Assembly: GCA_963169105.1 (NCBI GenBank)
Contig: OY720636.1
Span: forward strand, 140,979,747 to 141,043,746
Length of the DNA stretch: 64,000 nt
Direction: 5' to 3'
Source of the DNA: Ceriagrion tenellum
Taxonomy: Eukaryota; Arthropoda; Insecta; Odonata; Coenagrionidae
The notes beneath the pieces were generated by a model. That model made no database searches. It was not told the origin of the DNA and saw only the letters and a list, made by a program, of their open reading frames with translations. The position numbers and the translations under genes are program-made. Each line of letters opens with the position of its first letter. The first letter of the stretch is position 1. This document shows, one piece after another, positions 11,448 through 22,273 of the stretch.

Positions 11448-11667
11448 CATATTAAAACAGAAACAACAACTGCACTATTCCACAAGGTATTTTAATGCGT
11501 ACGACGCGTTTCAACTCACAGAGCCATCATCAGGTACAAGACCATCTAGGTACAAGTCTTGTACCTTGATGGTCTTGTACCTGACGATGGCTTTGTGAGT
11601 TGTAACGCGTCGTACGCATTAAAATACCTTGTGGATTAGTGCAGTTGTTGTTTCTGTTTTAATATGA
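11448..11667. repeat. 220-bp palindrome with hammerhead-like arms
   Basis: Arms 11448-11547 and 11568-11667 are near-perfect reverse complements. Between them is a smaller palindrome (AGGTACAAGTCTTGTACCT). Read outward from the centre, each arm gives CTGATGATGGCTCTGTGAG or a near copy, then TTGAAACGCGTCGTACGC, AATA and CTTGTGG. That is CUGAUGA, a stem-loop (GGCUC/GAGUU), GAAA and a short hairpin (GCGU/ACGC), the order of a hammerhead core. The right arm has GACGA and GTAAC variants. The trailing AATAxxxCTTGTGG also occurs at 26294-26310. No ORF is seen. Probably a composite of two inverted Penelope-type ends. Confidence 0.85.
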
Positions 11668-13589
11668 CGAACTTCCACGATATCTGGCCTGAATCGCTTG
11701 AAATTATTCGTAATACTGACGGGAATAGCCATTGTCCTCTGGTGAAATAAATTAAATTTTCATGTCGTACCTTTGATTAGACAGCGAAATTTCACTAGCA
11801 TCCGGGCCATCGGCGTGGATAGCTAGTGTTGCTTTGAATAAATGAAAATCAATCAAGTAAAGACATAAAATTTATAGAATAGTTTTTATCCAATTGAGCT
11901 GAAGTTTTGAATGTTTTAACTAGGAAAGAAGTTATCCATTCGTGATTAGTATTTACTTTTGTTAGTTGCCCTCTTAAACTTACTGATTTTAAATCTTCAA
12001 ACTGAAAAAAATCCTGGAATAGTAAGATTCTTGGCTGGTGAACTCTTGAGAATAACACCAAACTCTGCAATGAGTTTAAAAATGTCAGTAAACTGTTGGT
12101 ACCAAAATTATGGTATATAGAACTATCAAGAGAGCACTAGAATATGTACATGGACGGTGGAAAAACACACACACCGGCATTAAAGGAAATCAAGGTGAAA
12201 TTAGGAATTATCTACGTCAGGTTATTGCAAACGAATTTGTACTCATATAGTTGTACCCCCTTAACTATGAAAGTAAGTCAATGCAAGAAGGAAATGTGAG
12301 GTATTTTGAGTGTTGAAATATTGCCTCAGTTTTGAATTTCAAGGAATTTCTGTCAAAAATACCATTGAAGAAATGAAATTGCGCGCTGTCTGCTGCCCAT
12401 AATTGATGGTAAGGAGATCAGGAAATCGTTGTTTCTAAGTTAACGGATGATTATAATTTCATTCTCTTTCTCTATTTTATGTATACCTCACGTGGAATCT
12501 TAAGTGTTGAACTATAACCACGCAGAATTTGACGGTCATTCGTACTTGTGCAACCCGCGGTCGTCTTCAATTGACACGGGGTAGTACGAGTGTAGTCACT
12601 GGTCCAATTGGAGGAGGTATTGTATTTACTTGTAGCCTCGGGAAACTCGCACTTGCCTTCGTGAGTTCCCAAGCTCCCTGCTGATAGACACCTGGGTGAT
12701 CGAAATGTATGCATAGGAGTCTCATTTCCTTTGCTACTATTGGCAATACGGATACATAGTTCTTTAATTGAATTTGTCATGCCAGTCCCTCGCATCCTAA
12801 ATTAAAGACATAAGTAGTTATCGTGTTTTCTGGCACGGAAAGGTCAAGGTCTTTAAAGGAAGTCTGCGGATTTCCTGTGTATCCAAATTTAACTAAGGTT
12901 ATATACATTCCCGTTTCCATTAATTTTTACACCTCTTATTCACTGTCCGAGGGTATCACTTGTATCCATTGTGATGCTTAAGTTTATATAAATATGTGAT
13001 ACTTGCGATTTGCTCCATTGCCTCGAATTCCATGGTTAAAGATATCACAATTCACGCTCCCCACTGGGACAGATTTGCTCGTCAAGAGAAGCTCGGGACC
13101 CATCCCTCCTCGTGAATCCGACTCGGATTCGACTATGGAGTAATAATATTTAGTAAAAATCAGGTTTTCAAAGAAATAAGTTTTATTGTTTTATAAAATG
13201 CACTACAAAGTACGAAAAATGAAACCTTTTACGTGGGTTCATCTTTTTAGTGAGTAAGATTTCTGTCTCGAGGAAGAAGCGGAGAAGCGTCCAGGATGTC
13301 TCGTCGACATCAGAACGTCCTCCAAACACATAATCATACAGTAATATTACTTAATTTAATGTCATTTTGAACAACAAAAGTTGAACCAGATATAATATGT
13401 TATACAGTTTAAAAAGTTCAGGGATTCAGTTTTCATGCCAGGCATGCAAAATTATCGCAAAGTTACGAGCACATAACATTTAATAACTTCTTTTACACTC
13501 CTTGCAGAAACAAAAGATAAGTAATATTAAAAATTATTATAAAACCCTACTCATGGCTACCGTTTACATTGTTGATGGATCCGATCTTA
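11668..13589. other. Unannotated spacer
   Basis: AT-rich, with short frames (such as 11849-12070 and 12472-12795, minus) that lack any recognisable domain. No RNA gene seen. Confidence 0.45.
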
Positions 13590-14285
13590 GCTATTGTGCC
13601 CCTTGATCGAACGCAGAAAAATACTCACTGAATCAGCCCGTCTCGCTGTCTGTTCGTACAATTTTTTTAGTGCAGTTTTTTTATCCTAATTTATCCAGGG
13701 GATTAGACCTAATCTTTTACCTATGCTCTCATTCCCGACCCAAATATTTTGATAATATTGTCACACTGCTGTGCTTATCATTACATATCTTGATCAAACC
13801 AGCTGCTCTTCGCTGTACAGAGTCTAATTTTGATATCAAGCCGGCTGCTTGGGAATCTCTAATGTATGTAGCGTGTTCCATAGGTGGGGTTTCAGGTAAG
13901 ATGTGAAAAAAGCAGTAGGTTCTTCTAATCTTTCTCATCGTATTCCTCCAGTGATGTTTCAGTCAATCCTAGCGTTCTGTAGCTGAACCACGTACATCCA
14001 GGATGTGTTTACTGCTAGATAGTAATTGTGACGCCTAGTTATTTAATAGATTAACTATTTCCGTTCGGTAAATTATCTAAGGTAGTTCTGATGTGTTTTT
14101 ATTTTCCCAAAAAATATTTTTGCGTATTTTTTAGGATTATCTTCAAATTCTGTTTTCTGCATTAGGCTTCAATGGCTAATACATCCTTTGTGTATGAGCC
14201 CGTTAAGTTCGGTTTGGGATTCTACCCATTTGAGCACAATCGCGTTATCAGCTACAAGTCTTAAGCCTTCTACGAAGATGGTTGC
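13590..14285 (-). pseudogene. CR1-type reverse transcriptase relic
   Basis: On the minus strand, across several stops and frame changes, the RT order is recognisable: LRLVADNAIVLKWVES (near 14280-14230; the normal FADD is VADN), then LGVTIT (near 14020), RTLGLTETSLEEYDEKD (matching RKLGFIKRILGKCDEKV of the 6190 copy), MEHATYIRDS (PHLEYAASIWDP), GLISKLDSVQRRAAGLIK, DKHSSVTILSKYLGRE, and a degraded RTD...FSEYF segment near 13650. It is more diverged than the 6190 copy, so it is older or from a sister subfamily. Non-functional. Confidence 0.85.
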
Positions 14286-15430
14286 AGCTATTTTTGTTTC
14301 TGCTCATATTAGCGTGAATATTTGCATGCGTGTTCTTATCAGTGATATCTGTTGATGACGGAGTAAGTGACTGTATCGGACCGATTTTGTTTTGTGATAA
14401 TTCAATCCTGTTTGAACGCGTAGCCTCATGGCACATGCAATATGTTTTGTAATAATTCAATTGGAATGGTCCAGATTTTCATATAAACGCAAAATAATGC
14501 ATATCTCATCATTATAACCGTCGATTAGAAATGTCAAGATGTGAGGCCGAGTTCAAAGTTCAAAAGCGACGTATTTATACATCATTTGGTCTGAATTTTT
14601 ATATCGCGCCAAAAACTCTAGTCTTGACACTGGTCTTGCTATCATTAAGCAATGTATTTTATTATAATTCCTATATAATTTCCATCAATCCCTATATAGC
14701 ACGTTGATATGCATAAGCGGATGTACTCACGAGCAATGTGGTCCAAGAACTTTTTCAGATTTGCTTAAAAATATTCAAATGTGCGATGACTTTGCCACGA
14801 TTATCGCTCCCGCCCCATCAAGTCTTCTATTAAGTTATTTTTTGTGAGGGTTCTCCCTAGTCACAAGCGAGATTATAATAGAATTTCTTTTTTATAAATT
14901 TAAATAGCTGTAAGAAGTTGACGTTAATATAGTATTGTAATTGGAGCAAAAATATTGCTGTTTATGAGTGAAATCCTCTATAATTACATCGGTTTTATAT
15001 GATGATGAATATATATGTAATACTTCATCTTGACTTGGCATTTTCACTTTTTACTCTGTTATAGCCCTCACAATCGTTTTGTGATTCTATAGAAATTACA
15101 GCGCTGAGTCATCGCTTATTTTTTTAAATATTGAAGAATAAATACAAAGTGCACTCGGTTTTCATTTCTGACGAGATCGATGCTTTTGTAGTTCCTCATT
15201 TATTTAATAAGTCTCTCTGGACCCGTGACATTTCCCATGGTAGATGATTGGTAGTCTTCGGCAAATACCTCGAAAAGTTGTGCGGTGAGTGGCGAATATT
15301 TTGCTATCATCGGGTAAGAGGAGACGCTTCTCTCGATGTAGACGATAAGGCCAAATTCATTGAATCCTGTATATGAGATGATATCTCGCTCGAACTGCCT
15401 TTACCACGCCACTGATGTCATTAATGCGGC
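14286..15430. other. Unannotated AT-rich spacer
   Basis: No supported gene, RNA or repeat boundary. Confidence 0.45.
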
Positions 15431-15960
15431 GGAGATATTCTCTGCCTCCCGTCCTCTCTTTGAATTACAATTTCTCCAACCCCTCTGCCACCCTTTCTTC
15501 TTCTTCTTCTCAATCGAGCCCTGCCGTCTCACGTCCGCATATTCTCCCTCTCCCATCACTCCCCCTCTCCCCTCTCCTTGTCCACCCCGCCTCAGCCGCT
15601 GCTCCTCCTACTCACCCAAAAGGCCGCTTGGAAAACCTTCCCCCTCCCCCACCCCTTCCCCCTCTTGTTTGGGATTCAGGAATGCGGGCGTCCTTCGTAC
15701 CACACGAGCCAAGCACATCTCTCTCCCCTCCCCCACTCGCCGTGCTAACCTTCCCCTCCCTCTCACCCCCCCCACCCGTCACCCACCCATGCATGGATGC
15801 GGAATCCCAACCCCCGCCACTCCCCCACGGACCCCCCTACCCCTTCCAATGACATTGGTTTCCCCCAAACCCTCCATCAAATCGCCTTCCCTCTTCACTC
15901 CCACCATCCCCTCCCCCCCTCACTCGCACCCACTCGGCGCATCCTCTCTCGAGATGGTTC
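15431..15960. other. C/T-rich GC island
   Basis: Strong pyrimidine bias on the + strand (CCCTCTCCC, CCTCCCTCTCACCCCC). Frames of up to 213 codons open here in several phases only because stop codons are rare in such composition. The peptides are Pro/Ser-rich without domains. No splice-flanked exon could be supported. Confidence 0.5.
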
Positions 15961-16084
15961 CCTCAACAAATATCTTAGAACGTATTTATTTCGTACTCTG
16001 ATATTTATTTCATATTCTGAATGCTTACAGGAAAACGTGATCGATGAAGTAAAACGGACATTTGAGTATAGGTAATAGCCCAAA

Positions 16085-16450
16085 CTAAGAAAGCGCTCCT
16101 GTCGAAAATGCAACAATGTACTATGTTGAAAGAAGAACGAACGAGGAAGCAGTACGTAAAATATTCATGTGTAGAGTGAAACTCTATGGAACAAAGAGTG
16201 GACTACTGGAAAAGCAAACCGGATAAAGTAGAAACTTTCTTAACCGAATGATGGAAGATGGAGGATGCTGAGGATCAAGTGGACGGGCTCAACAAGAAAT
16301 GAATGAGTACGCAGAAGAGTTAAAGGCGAAAGGACGCTAAGGAATGGAACGCAGAATAGAAGGAACCGGGTAGATTGGGCACACACTCAGGAACCAATGG
16401 GTTTGGCAAGAATTTAATAGATCGAAAAATAGAGGGTGAAGGATCTTACG
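16085..16450 (+). pseudogene. LINE reverse transcriptase C-terminal relic (non-CR1)
   Basis: Across several stops the + strand reads LYGTKSGLLEKQ, then FLNRMMEDGG, then RRIEGTG followed by IGHTLRNQWVWQEF and NRSKNRG. This follows the common LINE ending 'YGSETW...LRRIxSFEMWxxRRM...LGHVLRxxGLLxxIxEGKxEG'. Only the ending survives. The clade cannot be fixed by eye, but it differs from the CR1 copies here. Confidence 0.55.
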
Positions 16451-16529
16451 TGTTGACACTTCCCAGATAGGTGAAGGAGCCTAACTGCCCTACCATTGAT
16501 ACGACTAACAACGTTATGCTCTTCCGCGC

Positions 16530-16600
16530 CATTTTGTAAATTTAACCGGGGATTAGACAGGAGATTTTTGTAAATTTAACTGGAGATAAATAGAGACTGG
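16530..16600 (+). repeat. Short tandem duplication
   Basis: The phrase TTTGTAAATTTAAC-GGGGAT recurs with small changes (about 16534-16553 and 16566-16586), a local two-copy tandem repeat in non-coding sequence. Confidence 0.55.
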
Positions 16601-16817
16601 AGATGGCGTGTAATTGGAGAACGCGTGAGAATTGCAGGAAAAATAGTGTTTTCACATCCAAAATACAACATGTATGTGTGAGATAAGACAGTGGGTGTAC
16701 GCAACTAAGTAATTTTTGGATTTGCGGATCTATGGAAGGCATGCAACTGGGTAAATTGAAATAAGCTGCAGAAAGTTTTGAGTGACCTTGAAGTGAGTAC
16801 GTCGTGATGGAATATCA

Positions 16818-17770
16818 CGAAGGCAATGATAGGATGTTGAATGACTGTTTCGAAACAAAACAGAACGTAAAACAAGGATACGCAATTCCTTTTTCTGTGA
16901 AATATGAATTAATTTTTGAGAGATGATTGCATTAACAGCGTCGGCGTAATGGTTGGAGATATTAATGCGCGAGTACTAACACGTGCCTATGATTCCGTGG
17001 AGAGTGTCTGTTGCTCTCTGAGAGGCATCGGGAACTACTAGGGCTTCTATATAATTTCAATGAAGATGATGTGGCTTCCGTAGGACATTTGTGGGGTAAC
17101 TTCATGATTAGACATTAATAACTGTGCGAATTCCACGTAATAGATTTTTATTTATTGAATTTGTGTATTATTATACGTGTAATTTACAAAGACTATAATT
17201 TCATAACAACGACTTTTATGAAGTAATAAGGAAGATTGGATGGATTTAAGGATGAATGGGTCAAAGTCAAAATTAGTGTTTGCTGGGGAGGAGAATGGAA
17301 TGGATTATCGTATAATGAAGGCAAATTTTGAAATAACTGAGCCAGTGGATGATTTAGTGTACCTTGGATGAATGTTATTGAAAGACCGGGTTATAACTGA
17401 AGAGAAAAATGTGAAAATGCTAGAAGGAATGGTTTTAGGTAGAATATGGAGTATATCAAGGGATGAAAATTTGTCTTGGGGAGCGAAAATTGCAATGTAC
17501 AGTGTAGTTCAGAGTACTCCTTTCCACTTGTCGTTAAGGCAGTGAAACTTTGGTATGCCTTGATGAGCATAAGAGTACGCTAAATGCAGTTGGCATAGGG
17601 CTTTTAAATTGTATCTATTTGCGGTAAAAGCTGTGAGTATAGAGTTAGGAATGAGTGGATTATTAAAGAATGTGGAATGCCTGTGGTTCCGGTAATGAAC
17701 ACGCATGGAAGGAGCGTGCTTTGTTGGTTTGGTCAGGTATTGCAGTGCTCGGAAATTATTTTCTTAATGA
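16818..17770 (+). pseudogene. LINE reverse transcriptase relic (R1/Jockey-like ending)
   Basis: Frames on the + strand read NVKQGYAIPFSVKYE (the 'GVRQGCxxSPxLF' motif near 16864) and VMVGDINARVL. An AT-rich interruption (about 17100-17200) follows, then MDLRMNGSKSKLVF, NFEITEPVDDLVYLG (the 'xEVDxFxYLG' motif), MVLGRIWSISRDENLSWGAKIAMYSVV, RNEWIIKECGMPVV (shifted) and CWFGQVLQCSE ('RWFGHV'). The order is right for the RT thumb and C-terminus of arthropod LINEs. Many stops and shifts are present. It could be the same parent as, or a neighbour of, the fragment at 16085. Confidence 0.7.
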
Positions 17771-18255
17771 AGCGAATACGGTTACAAAAGTACTTATGTA
17801 TGTAATGTTTGCTCCCGCACGTTGAATTTTGTTCAAATTTTGATTTTTGGCGGATCCATATTCATTTATGTGTCGCTTACGAGGGTTGACTAAAAAGTGA
17901 TGCCCTACATGTTTTTCTCAAAACCTTTTTCTTTTACACTTATGAAAGAATGATGTTTTATCTACTCACTCTATTTTTCCTTATAATCTCCGAATTCTTT
18001 TGCCCTCCTCCAGCAATTCTCTATAGGACGTGTGTATGCCCTGTCGGGACCAATCCTCGCACTGGCTATGAAGCCAGGTTTTCACTGCGCCTATCACTTC
18101 GTCGTAGTCCTAAGTAGTCGTGTGGAAAATCGCTTAGTGTCATTATTCAAAATGGATTAGTGAAGAAGAGAAATTACGAAGCAATGTACATTCTTTCAAG
18201 TCTTTAAATAGTGCCAAACTGGTATTCGCGAGCCCAATCTTGCAATCTGTCCTCT
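17771..18255. other. Unannotated spacer
   Basis: No gene recognised. Confidence 0.4.
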
Positions 18256-18523
18256 GGGGGGCTATTCTGTTTCTACATATGCTACCATGACGCGATGATA
18301 TAATAGCGTTTCCCAGAGCCAGCGAAGCACCACGCGCGATTCTGTTTCTTCTGACGTTACGACCGTTGCAACAATACGATAAATAATTGTTGGGCAAGCT
18401 AAAATAGCGCGAGATTCGAAAAACAGAAGTGCATTGTCGAGAAGCTACTCACTATTTTGCCTTATGGTCGTTCCATGCCGTATGGTAGCTCCATGGCGTT
18501 ATGGAGAAACAGAATCGCACCCC
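18256..18523. mobile_element. 268-bp MITE with ~34-bp imperfect terminal inverted repeats
   Basis: The left end GGGGGGCTATTCTGTTTCTA...CTACCATG (18256-18288) pairs with the right end, which on the minus strand reads GGGGTGCGATTCTGTTTCTC...ACGCCATG (18523-18490). Internal sequence repeats parts of the ends (GATTCTGTTTCT at 18339-18350). No ORF is convincing. The ends and size fit a non-autonomous DNA transposon; the superfamily is unassigned, and a short CTG/TGG flank is too weak to call a duplication. Confidence 0.65.
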
Positions 18524-20038
18524 TGGAAAATCCACAAAATTGGTCTGAGCACTCGGATGTAAGAGACGGCAGCGTCGAGATAACCTGTTGAGGCTTTGTG
18601 ACCAATGGAGATGCGTCTCTCGATGACCGTTTCAACGCACTGATTTCTGTAATTAGTTAGTCTTAAAATAATGTGTGGCCTTACCTTTTGGCTTACCCTC
18701 GTAAAAGAAATTTTTCAAATAACATTTATTGATTCAGGGTATAAGTTATGGGAGTTCTTACTGTAATTGATGTAAGAAATTTGGTATTTTTCGCGGATTT
18801 TATTTGACTGACGATACGTTGCATCATCACCAGGTAATTGGTATCGCAGTTCACATTTTCTTTAAAGGAACCCATGTCGATGTGAATATTGGTAGTCTGC
18901 GTTTGGGTCTGGAAGAGGGGAGAGAGTAGGAGAGGGGAAAGGGGTTCGATGAGTGGAGTTGGCGCGGTTGAGGGCCAAACTTGAGCGGTGATGTAGTAAT
19001 CCACTTCAGCTGGAAAATCGTCTCGGTGGGTAAGGGAGATTATAAGGATTAAGCCAATAGCAGTGAATGATTGAAAAAAACAGATGCTATTCAATTTTAC
19101 TTCTTATTTTGCCGTGTCCAACTATCTCAAAACGTCCAGTCTTCGACCTTTGGGTTCAAAGTGGAGCTAGTCTACAATCCCCTGGATAGTAGGCTAATAC
19201 TCCGTGTTCTAATCTCATATAAGTGTCGGCTTGGCTGTCTACGCGGTCATTTTCAAGTGGCTCACGCAACAAGAGTCACCTCAACAAGATAGTCGTTAAT
19301 TCAAAGGACTCCCTCTCTGTTGCTTTCGAAAATCATTTAAAGAAGAAATAATGTCGAGGAACTCGCTATAAGATGTGCGTCGGATTATATTCTTGATATG
19401 CCTTTTGTGAGGTTAGAAAGGCTGGAATCCGGACTATTATCTACCTTTATTACGAGGCTATCCTTTGATTTTTTATCCGATGGACTGTCTACGAGGCGAA
19501 CCCTGTTCTGTGGAAATTGTTGGGAAATTCTTCGATGGCAACACCAAATATATAATTCTGTCGCCTCTCCTGGAGAAGGAGACGCGCCTCGCAAGCCATT
19601 GCCACATGGCTATGTCCACGAAGATCAGAGGCGCCAACTACAACCGAAGCTTTTTTCCTGAAGCAGTCCCAAGATAACTCTCTGAAAGAGAAATAGTAAT
19701 AGGTATGTGCCACTAACGGCCGCATTTCCCCCTCTTCGACTGACGGGAATGGAATGTGGGAATGGCCTTTTATCGTCCCAGCCTCTTGGGCATTTTAAAT
19801 TTTTGGTTTTATTACATCGCTGACTTATTCCGGGGAATACTAGATGTGAGAATGAATAAAATTATCTGAAAAGATTCCGATGCTACACGCCGGCCAGAAT
19901 TATTGTCCTGATCGCGAACGAATTATGTGACGTTTGAATTCTGTTTTTGGTGATAATTACAAATATCCCGTCACAACTGAAATAACTGTATTTAAATCCA
20001 TTTCGGTTAACATATACGTACCGGATGTCTGAACGATT
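18524..20038. other. Unannotated spacer
   Basis: Several 60-120-codon frames overlap on both strands (18726-19094, 19385-19725) without any recognised domain. Nothing supportable. Confidence 0.4.
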
Positions 20039-20235
20039 GGATTGGATATTTGGGTAGGCGACCGACAGCTAAGGTCATTTGCGCCATAGTGGATAGGTAA
20101 GGGAGGAAGGGTGGATAGAAACCCGGCGTCGGCATTAGCCTGATCTTAACGATAGGCGCCAAGGGGACCACGGTTTAACGTCTCATCCGATAGACGGAGT
20201 ACTGTACTTGAAGTACCCTCCACAAGACACTCAAG

Positions 20236-21086
20236 CAATAATGAACTTTCGGAAAAAGAATGGCTTTCCCCGGAATAATTACTGCATCAAAGAAAAGAAA
20301 ATATCTAACGTAGAATCTATTAAATACTTAGGCGTCACCATCACTGAAGACATGTCATGGGGAAAAACATCAGGGAAATAACTAGTTTAGCAAACCGTAG
20401 ATTAGGATTCGTAAAAAGGGTTTTAGGCAAATGCGATGAGAGAGTACGAGAAAGAAGCTATTTTACACTTGTCAGGCCTCATTTAGAATATGCCGCTAGT
20501 ATAAGAGAACCGTACGAGAAAGGTTTGATAAAAAAATTAGAGCGTGTGCAAAGGAGATCCGCTAGATTTGTTAAAGGCCGTTATGATAATTGTGTAAGTG
20601 TTACGAGTTTAATAGAAGAACTAGGATGGGAATTACTATCAGAACGCAGGTTAAAATTTAGGTTAAACCTTTTAAGTAAATTCGAAACCTATTTGTTCCC
20701 AGATGACGTTAGATATATATTAAGAACCCCTGCGTATTATGCTAGGTTTGATCATATTAACAAGATTAGAGAGATAGATTGTCGTACCGATAGATTTAAA
20801 ATATCATTTTTCCTGCTTACCATAAGAGAGAACAATAGGAAGCGTAGCAAAGGGATAGGTAGGTGAAATATAGTTAGAGTAGTCTGTAGTGCATGATGCA
20901 TGTAATAACAACCAATAATCCCTTTCTTAATATGTAGATACTAACCATCTAGCTGCATGTGACCCTATTATCTAGTATATCTCCATTAAATATCCTAGTT
21001 GCATGTCAATAGTGCATGTTTGGTGATGTTCACCCCCTGCCACACACCCTAGTGGATGCTCGCAGGGTATTACGTAGATGTAGATG
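20236..21086 (+). mobile_element. 5'-truncated CR1 copy inserted into SINE copy B
   Basis: The start falls inside the ORF2 RT coding region and the end is the family terminus TACGTAGATGTAGATG (21071-21086), followed at once by resumed SINE sequence. A 3-base AAG is present on both sides (20233-20235 and 21087-21089). The coding part and 3' UTR (CCACACACCCTAGTGG near 21040) match the 6190 copy. 5' truncation and a very short or absent duplication are usual for CR1. Confidence 0.9.
20240..20866 (+). pseudogene. CR1 ORF2 RT C-terminal fragment, one frameshift
   Basis: From 20240 the frame reads IMNFRKKNGF...ISNVESIKYLGVTITEDMSWGK, homologous to the 6190 copy's VMKFWRKS...NVESVKYLGVTPTQDLSWGK. 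A small deletion near 20362 shifts the frame; an open frame of 169 codons (20357-20866) then carries RRLGFVKRVLGKCDERVRERSYFTLVRP, LEYAASIREPYEKGL, RVQRRSARFVKGRY and CRTDRFKISFF. It has few lesions compared with the other copies, so it is relatively young. It is not functional alone, lacking the endonuclease and the RT catalytic core. Confidence 0.9.
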
Positions 21087-21195
21087 AAGTAGGGATCGGG
21101 TTTCCTCTGAAAAACATCCTCCTCTGCAGGGATTTTAACCCTGGCCGTCCGTATGGTTAGCCAGTATTTTATCCACCACACCAACCCGACCCCTT

Positions 21196-22119
21196 AAACA
21201 ATTGGATAAAGCGTAAAACGTTAGGGCGGAGTTATCTCAGAAATGTATATTTTTCAGAAGTGAAATGGTTCAACTCCAGTTGAGCTATGAATGGTAAAAA
21301 AGAGAGCGAACCCCTCGATTAGTGTCGAGAAAGGAAATACAGCGGTTTGGCAGTGGCCGGCAGTGTCGATGCTGAAGATAGAAAGCAGTGCCGGGCGCAT
21401 TGCCGTAACTCGCTTATCTATCATTTCTGCGCTTGTGCTGCTACTGCGGGTGCCGAATTACCTCTTGAGGCGTTCGCGGATTGACTGTTTTTGCAATAAT
21501 GAACATTTAATTGCAGGAAAAATCATCGCACCCTGGCAAAAATGTTGGATTCGTCTTGGAAATTCCAAATATATCCCTGGGTGTAGATATTACTGTTTTT
21601 TAACCCTCTATACTTGAAATTCCTTGGCTGAAGTATAAATTTTCATATGTTAGAGTGCTTTCAAGATAAAAGCGCAGTTGACAGTAGGAAATGAAGCAAA
21701 TTTTGAAACACGCCCTATTCCGTTTGGGGAAGGGACCTCGTGAACACCATAGTGGCATTTTTTAAATCATAAACAATCGTGGGAAATAGAGCTCTACGGC
21801 TTCTTTAAATAACAAAATAAAAGGAGTCTTCAATGGCCGTAAAAGTTGGCTCCACTCGTCAAATAAAGACAACAATTGCTGTGTTGGCTTGCGGTAATGG
21901 GAATTCCACAGCAGTGATCCACCACAACCTCTCAACCAGAATACCCTCCTGTGGTGGTTTACGTGAATGTTACTTCCTTGCCAGTGACCACCACAGACAC
22001 ACACACTCAACCCAATTGAGATCCTTTGCAAGGGCTGATGGGACCCCGCTAAGGATGCCTGGTCATGAACACAATCACACTCACAGGCACTCAATATCAC
22101 TCAATCACTCACTCAGGAT
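21196..22119. other. Unannotated spacer
   Basis: Frames at 21291-21617 (+) and 21762-22231 (both strands) have no recognised domain. Around 21900-22000 there are CCACCACA repeats in both orientations. Part of 21840-22119 may be an upstream stretch of a diverged CR1 3' UTR, but I cannot show it. Confidence 0.35.
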
Positions 22120-22273
22120 CCGTTGCCCTGACTGCTTTTGGCCAGCGCCTGGCATTCGGGGGAACGCGCTCGGTTGTGATATGAACTGGGATGAGTGCTG
22201 CATGCCTGGTGTGGAATCACCCCGTGCCTAATACCCTAGCGGTGGCTTGCCCGGGATTTCGTAGATGTAGATG
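22120..22273 (+). mobile_element. CR1 3' UTR fragment
   Basis: Shares GCCCTGACTGCTTTTGGCC, CTGGCATTCGGGGGAAC and GAGTGCTGCATGCCTGGTGT with 52870-53035 and, for the second half, with 10495-10575. It ends in CGTAGATGTAGATG at 22260-22273. Non-coding end of a 5'-truncated insertion. Confidence 0.85.

Larger units (their letters stand above)
20039..21195 (-). mobile_element. tRNA-derived SINE, family 1, copy B, split by a CR1 insertion
   Basis: The SINE tail-side part is 20039-20235 and its head-side part is 21087-21195. Removing 20236-21086 restores the order seen in copies A and C, in particular the junction CACTCAAG / AAGTAGGG. Flanks AACGATTGG (20032-20040) and AACAATTGG (21197-21205) form a near-perfect duplication of the SINE's own target, which shows that one SINE insertion was later split. 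The B-box-like sequence near the head has AAATCC changed to AAATCCC by reading the minus strand of GGGATTTTAACCC. Confidence 0.88.

Noticed and set aside
13670..13906. 78-codon + strand frame
   Set aside because: Shadow of the minus-strand CR1 RT relic.
15360..16001. 213-codon frame and its overlapping partners
   Set aside because: Lies in a C/T-rich island where stops are rare in every phase; Pro/Ser-rich peptide, no domain, no splice context.
16930..17000. VMVGDINARVL as a LINE endonuclease GDFN motif
   Set aside because: It follows the RT 'VKQG' motif in the same frame, where many LINEs have a 'xxNARVxG' segment, so it is RT and not endonuclease.
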